Shown here: piece by piece, positions 15,867-25,588 of the stretch | How the letters are laid out: each line of letters opens with the position of its first letter | Position numbering within the stretch: the stretch's first letter is position 1 | NCBI RefSeq assembly: GCF_900162695.1 | Contig: NZ_FUIH01000007.1 | Location: 992,001 to 1,056,000 of the forward strand | Reading direction: 5' to 3' | DNA length: 64,000 nucleotides | Source of the DNA: Virgibacillus siamensis | GTDB taxonomy: Bacteria; Bacillota; Bacilli; Bacillales; Amphibacillaceae | Made by a program: the position numbers and the translations under genes | Notes under the pieces: model-generated | Told to the model about the DNA's origin: nothing | Database searches by the model: none | Seen by the model: the letters and a program-made list of their open reading frames with translations, nothing else

Positions 15867-17124
15867 ACAGCTGAACAATGATCATGAAGATGGCACCTGT
15901 GACGTTTTAATCCATGACGGGAATATTCAGACCATTGCTCCTGCTATTACAGAAAAAGTAGAACAAACAATAGATTGTACAGGTAATTATGTTTTTCCTG
16001 GATTCATTGATGTGCATATCCACCTGCGTGAGCCAGGCGGAGAGCAAAAGGAAACGATTAAAACAGGAACAGAGGCGGCAGCAAAAGGCGGGTTTACGAC
16101 AGTATGTGCCATGCCTAATACGAATCCGGTGCCTGACAACGTTGATACCGTAGAAGAATTGCTGGCGAAAATAAAACAGGATGCTGCTGTCCGGGTCTTG
16201 CCATATGCCGCTATTACCAAGGGATTGAAAGGGAAAGAACTGACGCCGATTGCGGAACTTGCAAAGACAGGAATGTTTGCTTTTACCGATGATGGTGTTG
16301 GAATTCAGACAGCTGACTTTATGCTTCGCGCTATGAAAGAGGCTGCAAAAAACGGAAAGCCGATTGTTGCACATTGTGAAGATAATTCCATTGTATACGG
16401 AGGGGTTGTCCATCACGGAAATGTCAGCGAACGAATGGAACTGCCGGGAATTCCTTCATTAAGCGAGTCAGTGCAAATTGCCAGAGATGTGTTGCTGGCA
16501 GAGGCTGCAGGATGCCATTATCATGTCTGCCACGTCAGCACGAAGGAATCTGTTCGGGTCATTCGTGATGCGAAAAAAGCTGGCATTTACGTAACGGCTG
16601 AGGTTACACCACATCATTTACTGCTTAATGAGAATGCAATCACGAAGGATGATGCGAATTTTAAAATGAATCCTCCACTAAGGAGCGAAGCAGATCAGCT
16701 GGCACTGATGGAAGGGCTGTTGGATGGAACAATTGATTTTATCGCAACTGACCACGCGCCACATGCAGAAGATGAAAAAGCACCGGGATTTATGGAGGCG
16801 CCATTCGGCATTGTCGGTTTGGAAACTGCCTTTGCACTGCTTTATACGAATCTCGTAAAAACGGAAAAGGTAACCTTAAAACAATTGATTGATTGGTTAA
16901 CCGGCAAACCTGCTGATGTATTTAATCTGCCCTACGGAAAGCTTGAGGAAGGAGCATTCGCAGACATCACCATCATTGACTTGGACAAAGAAGCGACAGT
17001 GGATAAACATAATTTTGCATCAAAAGGCAAAAACACACCATTTCATAACTGGAATGTACAGGGAATTCCTGTAATGACGATAGTAAATGGGAAAATAGCA
17101 TACAAGGAGGATTCACATGCGTAA
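15841..17124 (+). CDS. pyrC: Dihydroorotase
   Basis: PyrC cyclises carbamoyl aspartate to dihydroorotate. From ATG 15841 the product is 427 residues, similar to B. subtilis PyrC (428). Zinc ligands lie in FIDVHIHLREPG, HCEDNS, YHVCHVS and ATDHAPH; the segment GFTTVCAMPNTNPVPD is also typical of class I dihydroorotases. The start is preceded by AGGAATGGGGA inside the end of pyrB. The open frame extends further upstream in pyrB but without family similarity. It overlaps carA by 8 bp. Confidence 0.97.
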   Translation: MKILLKNAKQLNNDHEDGTCDVLIHDGNIQTIAPAITEKVEQTIDCTGNYVFPGFIDVHIHLREPGGEQKETIKTGTEAAAKGGFTTVCAMPNTNPVPDNVDTVEELLAKIKQDAAVRVLPYAAITKGLKGKELTPIAELAKTGMFAFTDDGVGIQTADFMLRAMKEAAKNGKPIVAHCEDNSIVYGGVVHHGNVSERMELPGIPSLSESVQIARDVLLAEAAGCHYHVCHVSTKESVRVIRDAKKAGIYVTAEVTPHHLLLNENAITKDDANFKMNPPLRSEADQLALMEGLLDGTIDFIATDHAPHAEDEKAPGFMEAPFGIVGLETAFALLYTNLVKTEKVTLKQLIDWLTGKPADVFNLPYGKLEEGAFADITIIDLDKEATVDKHNFASKGKNTPFHNWNVQGIPVMTIVNGKIAYKEDSHA

Positions 17125-18217
17125 ACGACAACTGGTATTGGAAGATGGAAGTCAATTTATCGGAGAAGGTTTCGGCAGTGACAGATCAATGACCGGGGAA
17201 GTGGTCTTTAACACGGGGATGACAGGATATCAGGAAGTTATTTCAGACCCATCCTATTGCGGTCAGATTGTAACGATGACCTATCCTCTTGCCGGAAATT
17301 ACGGGATTAACCGCGATGATTTTGAAACGGTAACGCCATTTATTAACGGGTTTGTCGTCAAGGAAGCTTGTGATTATCCTTCCAATTTCCGCAGTGATGA
17401 AACGTTAGATGATTACTTGAAGGCAAATGACATTCCGGGTATTTCCGGAATTGATACACGAAAACTAACGAAAATCATTCGGAAACATGGTACGATGAAA
17501 GGCATTATTACAGATGCGGAGGAATCGGCAGAAGAATTGATTGCGAAATTGCGCATGCTGCCTGAACGAACGGATCAGGTATGTTATACATCAGCTGTAA
17601 AGCCATATGTTGTTCCGGGACGGGGTTTGCGAATTGTCCTTGTTGATTTCGGGATGAAGCATGGGATATTGCGGGAATTAACAAAACGGGATTGCCATGT
17701 AACTGTTGTTCCATACAATTATGGTGCGGAAAATATATTGCGGCTGAAACCGGATGGGATCATGCTTACCAATGGACCGGGGGATCCAAAAGATGTTCCG
17801 GAATCAATTGATATGATCAAACAAGTAGTTGGCAAAATTCCATTGTTCGGTATTTGTCTTGGCCATCAGCTGCTGGCGCTGGCCAGTGGTGCCAATACGG
17901 AAAAAATGAAATTTGGCCATCGCGGCGGCAATCACCCTGTAAAAGATCTCTTCACAAATAAGACACTTATTACAAGCCAGAACCACAGTTACGCCGTTAC
18001 ACAGGAGTCACTTATGGACACAGATCTTGAATTAACTCAAATTGCACTGAATGATAATTCTGTAGAAGGATTGAAACATCGGAAGTGCCCGGCATTTTCA
18101 GTGCAATATCATCCGGAAAGTTCACCGGGACCGGAAGATACGAACCATTTATTTGATGAATTTATGCAAATGATCCGTGAGACTAAAACATTGGAAGAGG
18201 TGGAAGTAAATGCCTAA
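17117..18217 (+). CDS. carA: Carbamoyl-phosphate synthase small (glutaminase) subunit, pyrimidine-specific
   Basis: This subunit hydrolyses glutamine and channels ammonia to the large subunit. The 366-residue protein has the N-terminal small-subunit domain (LEDGSQFIGEGFG, FNTGMTGYQE) and a C-terminal class I amidotransferase domain with the nucleophile in FGICLGHQLLA and the His-Glu pair in VQYHPESSPGP. Position inside the pyr operon identifies the pyrimidine-regulated isozyme (pyrAA in B. subtilis). It overlaps pyrC and carB by 8 bp each, suggesting coupled translation and a fixed subunit ratio. Confidence 0.97.
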   Translation: MRKRQLVLEDGSQFIGEGFGSDRSMTGEVVFNTGMTGYQEVISDPSYCGQIVTMTYPLAGNYGINRDDFETVTPFINGFVVKEACDYPSNFRSDETLDDYLKANDIPGISGIDTRKLTKIIRKHGTMKGIITDAEESAEELIAKLRMLPERTDQVCYTSAVKPYVVPGRGLRIVLVDFGMKHGILRELTKRDCHVTVVPYNYGAENILRLKPDGIMLTNGPGDPKDVPESIDMIKQVVGKIPLFGICLGHQLLALASGANTEKMKFGHRGGNHPVKDLFTNKTLITSQNHSYAVTQESLMDTDLELTQIALNDNSVEGLKHRKCPAFSVQYHPESSPGPEDTNHLFDEFMQMIRETKTLEEVEVNA

Positions 18218-21200
18218 AAATACAAATATCCATAAAATCCTTGTCATTGGTTCTGGACCAATTGTAATTGGACAGGCAGCAGAATTTGACTATTCAGGAA
18301 CACAGGCATGTCAAGCATTAAGTGAAGAAGGATATACCGTTATATTGGCAAACTCAAATCCGGCCACCATCATGACGGATCAGACGGTTGCTGATAAAGT
18401 CTACATGGAGCCGCTTACGGTTGAGTTTCTTATTAAAATTATTCGGAAGGAACAACCTGATGCCATCCTGCCGACACTGGGCGGTCAAACCGGCTTGAAT
18501 ATGGCGGTAGCACTGGATAAGACTGGAATCCTCGAAGAATATAATGTGGAATTGCTGGGGACTTCTCTTGAAGCAATTGAAAAAGCAGAAGATAGGGAAG
18601 TATTCCGATCCCTGATGAAGGAACTTGATGAACCAGTCCCTGATAGTCAGATTGTGAATACAGTAGATGAAGCGTGCCAATTTGCAGGTGAGATCGGTTA
18701 TCCGGTAATTGTCCGCCCGGCATATACGCTTGGGGGAACCGGCGGCGGAATGTGTTATGAAGAAGCAGAATTACGGGAAATAGCCAGAAACGGGCTGTCC
18801 CTTTCTCCTGTTAACCAATGTTTGATTGAAAAGAATATTGCCGGTTACAAAGAAATTGAGTACGAAGTGATGCGGGATAAAAATGATCAGGCGATTGTTG
18901 TTTGTAATATGGAAAATGTTGATCCGGTAGGGATTCATACTGGTGACTCGATTGTTGTAGCACCGTCCCAAACATTAAGTGATCGTGAGTATCAGTTGTT
19001 GCGAAACGCTTCACTCAAAATTATCCGTGAACTGGAAATTGAGGGTGGATGCAATGTGCAACTGGCAATTGATCCGAATAGTTTCAATTACTACATTATC
19101 GAAGTGAATCCGCGTGTAAGCAGATCATCGGCATTGGCATCAAAAGCCACCGGTTACCCAATCGCCAAAATGGCAGCCAAAATTGCGGTAGGATTAACAC
19201 TTGATGAAATTATCAATCCGATTACCGGGACAACTTACGCATGTTTTGAACCGGCTTTGGACTATGTTGTTTCCAAAATTCCGCGCTTCCCATTTGATAA
19301 ATTTGTCACGGGTGATCGTTATCTTGGCACACAAATGAAAGCCACCGGTGAAATTATGTCAATCGGTCGTAACTTTGAGGAATCCATTTTAAAGGGTATT
19401 CGGTCAATGGATATTGGTACAGAGGAATTATGGATTCCAAGTCTTGTTGATTTATCATTGGATGCGTTAAAAGTACGCTTGCAAAAAGCAGATGATGAAC
19501 GGCTGTTTGTTCTGGCTGAAGTATTTAGACGGGGAATGACCATAGATGAAATTTTTCAGCTGACGAAAATCGATCGTTTTTTCCTTCAAAAGATTGAGCA
19601 GCTGGTTGAATTGGAAACGGAACTAACAGCAAATAAAGAGTCCGAAGAAGTTTTGCGTAAAGCAAAAAAACTAGGCTTCTCCGATACGCACATTGCACGT
19701 CTTTGGGAAATGTCGGTTGATGGTGTCTATGAATTCCGGATGAAAAAATTCATACAGCCCGTATATAAAATGGTCGATACGTGTGCGGCAGAATTTGAAT
19801 CGGAAACGCCATATTTTTACAGTTCCTATGAAGATGAGAATGAGTCCATTCGGTCAGACCGCAAAAAAATTCTTGTTCTTGGCTCCGGTCCAATCCGGAT
19901 TGGTCAGGGCATTGAGTTTGATTATGCGACCGTTCATTCCGTGTTGGCCATTAAAGAAATGGGCTATGAAGCAATCATCATGAACAATAACCCGGAAACC
20001 GTATCAACAGATTTCAGTATATCGGATAAATTATACTTTGAGCCTTTGACGTTGGAAGATGTTATGCATGTCATTAATCTGGAGCAGCCTGAAGGTGTCA
20101 TCGTTCAATTTGGCGGACAGACAGCTATTAATCTTGCGGAAGGATTGGAACGTCGCGGTGTAAAAATCCTTGGTACGAACTTGGAAGCTATTGACAAGGC
20201 AGAAGATCGGGATAAATTTGAACATCTGCTGAATAAGCTTTCCATCAATCGGCCAAACGGTAAATCCGTCACGAATTTGGATCATGCTGTGGAAATTGCG
20301 GAAAAAATCGGTTATCCGGTCCTTGTCCGTCCATCCTATGTTATTGGCGGGAGCCGTATGGAAATTGTTTATGACAGAGAAGAACTGCAAGCATATCTGG
20401 CAAAAACAAATGGAGCCGACAGCGCACATCCAATCCTGATTGATAAATACATTACCGGTATTGAAATTGAAGTCGATGCCATTAGTGATGGAGAAACGGT
20501 AATTGTTCCAGGGATTATGGAACATATCGAACGTTCCGGGGTCCATTCCGGCGATTCCATTGCAGTATATCCGCCGCAGCGTCTGAGTGAAGCTGTGAAA
20601 GACAAATGTATGGAAGATACGGTAAAGATTGCCCGCGAACTTAATGTAAAGGGACTGATCAATATACAGTTCATCGTATGTGATGATGATGTGTATGTAT
20701 TGGAGGTCAATCCGCGTGCCAGCCGGACTATTCCGTTCTTGAGTAAAATTACCGGAGTGACAATGGCTAATCTGGCTACCAAGTGTATTTTGGGAGAAAC
20801 ACTGACAAGTATGGGATATGCATCCGGTATTTTGCCCGAACTAGATTCGGTATCAGTTAAGGTTCCGGTGTTTTCATTCGAAAAACTGCGCAGTGTAGAC
20901 ACCATTCTCGGACCGGAAATGAAATCAACCGGTGAAGCAATCGGTCATGATAAAACATTGGAGAAAGCACTTTATAAAGGCCTGGTTGCTGCTGGCTTGT
21001 CTGTCCCGCAGGAAGGAGCGGTTTTACTTACCGTTGCAGACAAAGATAAAAGCGAAACTGTTGGAATAGCAGAGCGTTTCCACCAGCTTGGCTTTCAACT
21101 TTATGCTACCGAAGGAACAGCAGCATATATGGAAAACAATGGGATCCCGGTTACTGCTGTAGGTAAAATCGGCGCACCGGAAAAGAATGTGTTATCCGTT

Positions 21201-21410
21201 ATTGAAAACGGTGATGTGCAGTTTGTTGTCAATACACTTACATCCGGTAAAAAGCCGCGTTCCGATGGATTCATGATTCGCCGGGAATCCGTGGAACATG
21301 GAATTGCCTGTCTGACAAATCTGGACACAGCAAATGCGATTATCAATGTTATTGATTCAACCACATTTAGTGCGCAGCCGATGACAAGTAAAAAGGTTGT
21401 TCTATCATGA
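18210..21410 (+). CDS. carB: Carbamoyl-phosphate synthase large subunit, pyrimidine-specific
   Basis: The large subunit makes carbamoyl phosphate from bicarbonate, ammonia and two ATP. The 1066-residue protein shows the internal duplication of two ATP-grasp halves, each beginning with a related motif (VIGSGPIVIGQAAEFDYSG near residue 12 and VLGSGPIRIGQGIEFDYAT near residue 557). The PTLGGQTGLN and FGGQTAINLA segments and an MGS-like allosteric domain from about residue 930 complete it. The length matches B. subtilis pyrAB (about 1071). It overlaps pyrK by 4 bp. Confidence 0.98.
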   Translation: MPKNTNIHKILVIGSGPIVIGQAAEFDYSGTQACQALSEEGYTVILANSNPATIMTDQTVADKVYMEPLTVEFLIKIIRKEQPDAILPTLGGQTGLNMAVALDKTGILEEYNVELLGTSLEAIEKAEDREVFRSLMKELDEPVPDSQIVNTVDEACQFAGEIGYPVIVRPAYTLGGTGGGMCYEEAELREIARNGLSLSPVNQCLIEKNIAGYKEIEYEVMRDKNDQAIVVCNMENVDPVGIHTGDSIVVAPSQTLSDREYQLLRNASLKIIRELEIEGGCNVQLAIDPNSFNYYIIEVNPRVSRSSALASKATGYPIAKMAAKIAVGLTLDEIINPITGTTYACFEPALDYVVSKIPRFPFDKFVTGDRYLGTQMKATGEIMSIGRNFEESILKGIRSMDIGTEELWIPSLVDLSLDALKVRLQKADDERLFVLAEVFRRGMTIDEIFQLTKIDRFFLQKIEQLVELETELTANKESEEVLRKAKKLGFSDTHIARLWEMSVDGVYEFRMKKFIQPVYKMVDTCAAEFESETPYFYSSYEDENESIRSDRKKILVLGSGPIRIGQGIEFDYATVHSVLAIKEMGYEAIIMNNNPETVSTDFSISDKLYFEPLTLEDVMHVINLEQPEGVIVQFGGQTAINLAEGLERRGVKILGTNLEAIDKAEDRDKFEHLLNKLSINRPNGKSVTNLDHAVEIAEKIGYPVLVRPSYVIGGSRMEIVYDREELQAYLAKTNGADSAHPILIDKYITGIEIEVDAISDGETVIVPGIMEHIERSGVHSGDSIAVYPPQRLSEAVKDKCMEDTVKIARELNVKGLINIQFIVCDDDVYVLEVNPRASRTIPFLSKITGVTMANLATKCILGETLTSMGYASGILPELDSVSVKVPVFSFEKLRSVDTILGPEMKSTGEAIGHDKTLEKALYKGLVAAGLSVPQEGAVLLTVADKDKSETVGIAERFHQLGFQLYATEGTAAYMENNGIPVTAVGKIGAPEKNVLSVIENGDVQFVVNTLTSGKKPRSDGFMIRRESVEHGIACLTNLDTANAIINVIDSTTFSAQPMTSKKVVLS

Positions 21411-22162
21411 AGAAGAAAGTAACCATGACTGTTGTGCACACAAGGGAAATTGCCTGGGAAACAGTGGAAATGACGCTTGAAAACAGGTATATAGCAGAAA
21501 CTGCCATCCCGGGGCAGTTTCTGTATCTAAGTGTGAAAGGTCATACATTGCGCAGACCGATTTCAATTGCCAGCATTGATCGGGAGCATCATACGGCAAC
21601 AATTCTATTTAAAAAAGTTGGCGACGGTACAAAGCAATTGGCAGCCTATCAAACTGGCATGGCTGTCAGTGCACTGGGTCCATCAGGGAACGGGTTTGAT
21701 TATGATTCCCCAAAGATGAAAACCGCACTGCTTATAGGCGGGGGGATCGGTGTTCCGCCATTGTATAATTTGGCAGTAGAATTGAAGCAACAAGGAATTG
21801 AAGTGATTTCGGTGCTCGGTTTTCAAACGAAGAACTATGTTTTCTATGAAGAAAAATTTCAGGCACTCGGGAAGACAGTTGTTGTAACGGATGATGGCAG
21901 TTATGGGCATAAAGGGTTTGTAACAAATCACCTGCCAGATGAAAACAACTTTGATTATTACTTTACCTGTGGCCCAATGCCAATGTTGCAGGCAGTGACT
22001 AATGCACTGCAGGATAAACCCGGATCCATATCACTCGAGGAACGGATGGGGTGCGGTGTCGGAGCATGCTTAGCATGTGTTATTCCGACAGACAATAAGG
22101 GTGGATACCGGAAAATCTGCAAGGACGGTCCGGTGTTTAAAGCAAGTGAGGTGGTTTTATGA
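21407..22162 (+). CDS. pyrK: Dihydroorotate dehydrogenase B electron-transfer subunit
   Basis: PyrK carries FAD and a [2Fe-2S] cluster and passes electrons from PyrD to NAD+. The 251-residue protein has an N-terminal ferredoxin-reductase FAD domain (LRRPISIASID), a nucleotide-binding segment LIGGGIGVPPLYNLA, and a C-terminal cluster site with cysteines in GCGVGACLACVIP plus KICKDGPVF. It overlaps carB and pyrD by 4 bp each (ATGA), so the two subunits of the dehydrogenase are translationally coupled. Confidence 0.96.
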   Translation: MKKKVTMTVVHTREIAWETVEMTLENRYIAETAIPGQFLYLSVKGHTLRRPISIASIDREHHTATILFKKVGDGTKQLAAYQTGMAVSALGPSGNGFDYDSPKMKTALLIGGGIGVPPLYNLAVELKQQGIEVISVLGFQTKNYVFYEEKFQALGKTVVVTDDGSYGHKGFVTNHLPDENNFDYYFTCGPMPMLQAVTNALQDKPGSISLEERMGCGVGACLACVIPTDNKGGYRKICKDGPVFKASEVVL

Positions 22163-23079
22163 CAGATTTAACGGTAAATCTGCCGGGGTTGCTCCTGAAA
22201 AATCCTGTCATGCCGGCATCAGGATGCTTTGGATTTGGCAGGGAATACAGTGAATTTTATGATTTAAGTATACTTGGTGCGGTAATCATGAAAGCCGCGA
22301 CTGGTGAAATGCGATATGGAAATAAGACACCCCGGGTAGCAGAAACCCCATCAGGTATGTTAAATGCAATCGGTCTGCAAAATCCCGGTGTCGAAAAAAT
22401 TATCGAAACCGAAGCGCCATTTCTGGCAGAATATAATGTGCCAGTGATTGCGAATGTTGCCGGAAGTACGCTGGAAGAGTATGTCAAAGTTGCAAACGCA
22501 TTTAATGAAACAAATATAGTAAACGCACTCGAATTAAATATTTCCTGTCCCAACGTAAAAGAGGGCGGCATTCAATTCGGGACTGATCCGGGAATGGCGG
22601 CAAACGTAACCAGGAAAGTAAAAGAAGCAAGCAATCTCCCGGTATATGTCAAGCTTTCACCGAATGTATCAGACGTCGTAAGCATGGCAAGGGCAGTGGA
22701 ACAAGCTGGAGCGGATGGTCTTTCTATGATTAATACGCTGACAGGGATGCAAATCCATTTAGGAAGCAAAAGACCGCTTCTGGCCAATAAAACCGGCGGA
22801 CTGTCTGGCAGTGCCATTAAACCGATTGCCATCCGCATGATTTATGATGTCAGTCAGCATGTTTCAATTCCTATAATCGGCATGGGCGGTATCGAAACTG
22901 CCGAAGATGTGCTGGAATTTTTACTTGCAGGCGCAAGTGCAGTTGCAATCGGTACGGCTAATTTCCGGAATCCGCTCGTTTGTCCGGAAATTATTGATGC
23001 ACTTCCTGACGTACTGACTAAATATGGGTTTCAGTCTGTAACAGATGCAATCGGAAGGGGGCATTGGAATGAAGGGTAA
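22159..23079 (+). CDS. pyrD: Dihydroorotate dehydrogenase (NAD+) catalytic subunit, class 1B
   Basis: PyrD oxidises dihydroorotate to orotate with FMN. The 306-residue protein begins DLTVNLPGLLLKNPVMPASG. It has the active-site segment LELNISCPNVKEGG with the class 1 catalytic cysteine, substrate-contact NAIGLQNPG, and the FMN-phosphate site IIGMGGIETAEDVLEFLLAGA. The adjacent pyrK confirms the heterotetrameric NAD-dependent type. It overlaps pyrF by 11 bp. Confidence 0.97.
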   Translation: MTDLTVNLPGLLLKNPVMPASGCFGFGREYSEFYDLSILGAVIMKAATGEMRYGNKTPRVAETPSGMLNAIGLQNPGVEKIIETEAPFLAEYNVPVIANVAGSTLEEYVKVANAFNETNIVNALELNISCPNVKEGGIQFGTDPGMAANVTRKVKEASNLPVYVKLSPNVSDVVSMARAVEQAGADGLSMINTLTGMQIHLGSKRPLLANKTGGLSGSAIKPIAIRMIYDVSQHVSIPIIGMGGIETAEDVLEFLLAGASAVAIGTANFRNPLVCPEIIDALPDVLTKYGFQSVTDAIGRGHWNEG

Positions 23080-23785
23080 GACATACTTGTCATTAGATTT
23101 TCCAACATGGGAAGATTCCAAAGCATTTCTTGATCACTATGATTTCCATGGAGTACCGGTTAAAGTCGGGATGGAACTTTTTTACCGGGAAGGGCCAAAA
23201 CTGATTGAAAGATTAAAAGAGAACAACCATGCTATTTTCCTTGATTTGAAGTTGTTCGACATCCCAACTACAGTTATGAAAGCAATGAAAAATATCGCCA
23301 AGCTTGAAGTCGATATGGTTAACGTTCATGCCCTTGGTGGTAGTGACATGATTAAATGGGCGAAAGAAGGCTTAACAACCGGTGCAGCACATCGTCATGA
23401 AACGAAATTGATTGCAGTAACGATCCTTACCTCTACAGATGAACAAACCATGCAGCATGAAATGAACATTAAAGGTAATCTGCAGGAAAATGTAGTAAGC
23501 TACGCCAAATTTGCGGCTGCGAATGAAGCGGATGGAGTTGTTTGTTCTGTCCATGAAGCCCAACAGATTAAAAGGGCGTGCGGATCCTCATTTTTGACTG
23601 TAACGCCAGGCATTAGGCTGGCAGAGTCGCTGACGAATGACCAGAAACGTCCGGCAACACCGGCATTTGCAAAGGAAAATGGTGCAGATATTCTTGTTTT
23701 GGGACGGACTGTAACACAAGCGGATAACCCAAAAGCGGCATTTAAGAAAGTTCAAAAGGAGTGGGGAAATGGAATTAAGTCATGA
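23069..23785 (+). CDS. pyrF: Orotidine 5'-phosphate decarboxylase
   Basis: PyrF decarboxylates OMP to UMP. From ATG 23069 the product is 238 residues, the usual length. The catalytic Asp-Lys-Asp array is in FLDLKLFDIPTTV, preceded by VKVGMELFY; the phosphate-binding loop lies in LTVTPGIR and VLGRTVTQADNP. The ATG follows GGAAGGGGGC inside the end of pyrD; an upstream in-frame ATG at 23045 would add eight residues but lacks that spacing. It overlaps pyrE by 17 bp. Confidence 0.96.
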   Translation: MKGKTYLSLDFPTWEDSKAFLDHYDFHGVPVKVGMELFYREGPKLIERLKENNHAIFLDLKLFDIPTTVMKAMKNIAKLEVDMVNVHALGGSDMIKWAKEGLTTGAAHRHETKLIAVTILTSTDEQTMQHEMNIKGNLQENVVSYAKFAAANEADGVVCSVHEAQQIKRACGSSFLTVTPGIRLAESLTNDQKRPATPAFAKENGADILVLGRTVTQADNPKAAFKKVQKEWGNGIKS

Positions 23786-24386
23786 GATTGCAAAAGCACT
23801 TCTCGAAATCAAAGCGGTCCAAATCAAAACGGATAACTATTTCACCTGGACATCAGGCATTAAATCTCCTATATACTGTGATAACCGTTTAACGATGTCC
23901 TATCCAAAGGTACGGCGCAAAATTACCAAAGCATTTGCACAGATGATTGAGCAATTGGAACAAAAACCGGATGTAATCGCCGGTTGTGCAACCGCAGGAA
24001 TACCACATGCAGCATGGCTGGCTGAAGAGATGAACTTGCCGATGGTGTACGTGCGATCCAAGCCAAAAGGCCACGGAAAAGGTAATCAGATTGAAGGGGC
24101 TTTTGCAAAGAATCAGAATGTTATTGTCATTGAAGACCTGATTTCTACCGGTGGATCATCCATCGATTCTGCAAAAGCACTTCTGCAAGAAGGTGTGAAT
24201 GTTCTTGGTGTAATGGCAATTTTTACGTACGGATTGGAAAAGTCCAAACAAAAATTTGGTGAATCCAAACTTGATTTTCAAACGATTACAACATATGATG
24301 ACATGCTTGTTGTACTGAAAGAAAACGGAGAAATTAATGAAGCTGAAACAAATGAATTGCGTGCATGGCGAAATTCACTTTCGTAG
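23769..24386 (+). CDS. pyrE: Orotate phosphoribosyltransferase
   Basis: PyrE converts orotate and PRPP to OMP. The 205-residue protein has FTWTSGIKSPIYCDNR, the catalytic-loop region YVRSKPKGHGKGNQIEG and the PRPP-binding motif VIVIEDLISTGGSS. It is the last gene of the pyr operon: a terminator follows at 24434. The ATG at 23769 is preceded by AAAAGGAGTGGGGAA, all within pyrF. Confidence 0.97.
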   Translation: MELSHEIAKALLEIKAVQIKTDNYFTWTSGIKSPIYCDNRLTMSYPKVRRKITKAFAQMIEQLEQKPDVIAGCATAGIPHAAWLAEEMNLPMVYVRSKPKGHGKGNQIEGAFAKNQNVIVIEDLISTGGSSIDSAKALLQEGVNVLGVMAIFTYGLEKSKQKFGESKLDFQTITTYDDMLVVLKENGEINEAETNELRAWRNSLS

Positions 24387-24433
24387 AAGATTTTGAAGAA
24401 AAAGTGATAAGCAAACACATAAAGATCCACAAT

Positions 24434-24478
24434 AAATAGCAGAAACAAATTCGTCCGTATTTGCTTCTGCTATTTTTG
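24434..24478 (+). terminator. Intrinsic terminator of the pyr operon
   Basis: AAATAGCAGAA (24434-24444) pairs with TTCTGCTATTT (24465-24475), with further imperfect pairing inside, followed by T residues. It marks the end of the conserved core before the accessory segment. Confidence 0.8.
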
Positions 24479-24518
24479 GGTTTTAAATATATTCAGGTTC
24501 AGGGTATCTTCTCATTGC

Positions 24519-25481
24519 TTATGATAAGAATAAGCGCAGTCTCCCTTGTAAACTTTCGATGAGTTCTTCCGGCATTTCCCTGAACTTGACATCCTCACCA
24601 AGAAAAAGCAGCCAATTTGTTATTTCAGTTAATTCTTCGTTATTATTCAGGTTGACAAAAGTTTTTAGAATGGCAGCAGTTTGATAAGGATTTATATAGG
24701 AAATCGAAACATTTAAAGGATGGTATTTTTTGTACTGTGCAATCGCCATTGGGCCGAGTTCAAGGACAAGGTTATTTGCTTCTTCTTGGCTGCTTAGTTT
24801 TTCTAAAATCTTTTTCTCGCTTAACCTTTTCCTAGCGGGGTATGGTTTAATATCAGTTAAATTGTCGATAGGAAAAAATCGTCTCTTTTCATTTTTTAAG
24901 TCAAAGCACTCAACCATCCAAATTCCTTTATCATGATAAAGGTGCAATAGATAAATTGGATAAGATTTTATCACGTCCCCTTCTTTTATGGCAGGTAATA
25001 AATAGCTATCCGAAAGCAGGGCTTGGATAAGTTTTTCCAACATAGGATGGGGCAGGTCCGACAGATCAAGCAGGTCAGGGTTATTGGGGTTTGTTCCTTC
25101 AAAAAGCAAGATTTGATTTAACAGAACAAGGTCATCCTGTTGATTTTTTGAGATCATGCCCAGTAACTTTTCGGCTAAAGAATGACGACTTCTGAGATAA
25201 GGAAGTTGTTTATTTTTGGTGGCCATAAAGGCAATAAAAAGGGCTTTAATCTCACTGTCAGTAAATCGAATAGCGGGCAGGACAGAGTTGTTCATAACGA
25301 AATACCCTCCATCTCTTCCGCTTTCAGCAACAAGCGGCATCCCCATCGTTTCGATTTCTCTAATATCCCTGATGGCTGTTGAACGGGAGATATTAAATTC
25401 CTGCATAATTTCAGAAATGGTAAAATGAGCCCGGTTATTTATATATCGCATAACGGTATTTATCCGTTCAACTTTTTTCAT
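24519..25481 (-). CDS. yobV: WYL-domain transcriptional regulator (YafY/DeoR-type HTH), YobV-like
   Basis: The 320-residue protein has an N-terminal helix-turn-helix (FTISEIMQEFNISRSTAIRDI), a WYL-type sensor domain in the middle (YPIYLLHLYHDKGIWMVECFD, then RRFFPIDNLTDI), and a C-terminal extension. Such proteins usually repress or activate a neighbouring gene in response to a small ligand or nucleic-acid fragment; the ligand is unknown. It is divergent from a GyrI-like gene, an arrangement I recall for yobV-yobU of B. subtilis. The 107-bp shared intergenic region contains TCACTT/AAGTGA half-sites that could form an operator. Start is supported by GGAGG 5 bp upstream. Confidence 0.75.
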   Translation of the reverse strand: MKKVERINTVMRYINNRAHFTISEIMQEFNISRSTAIRDIREIETMGMPLVAESGRDGGYFVMNNSVLPAIRFTDSEIKALFIAFMATKNKQLPYLRSRHSLAEKLLGMISKNQQDDLVLLNQILLFEGTNPNNPDLLDLSDLPHPMLEKLIQALLSDSYLLPAIKEGDVIKSYPIYLLHLYHDKGIWMVECFDLKNEKRRFFPIDNLTDIKPYPARKRLSEKKILEKLSSQEEANNLVLELGPMAIAQYKKYHPLNVSISYINPYQTAAILKTFVNLNNNEELTEITNWLLFLGEDVKFREMPEELIESLQGRLRLFLS

Positions 25482-25588
25482 CGGAACCTCCTAAATGGTA
25501 TCACTTTTTGACATGATTTAAGGTTATTATAAACGTATCAAGTGAAAATACAATTCATTTGATAAATGAACATAAGGAGGATTATAAA

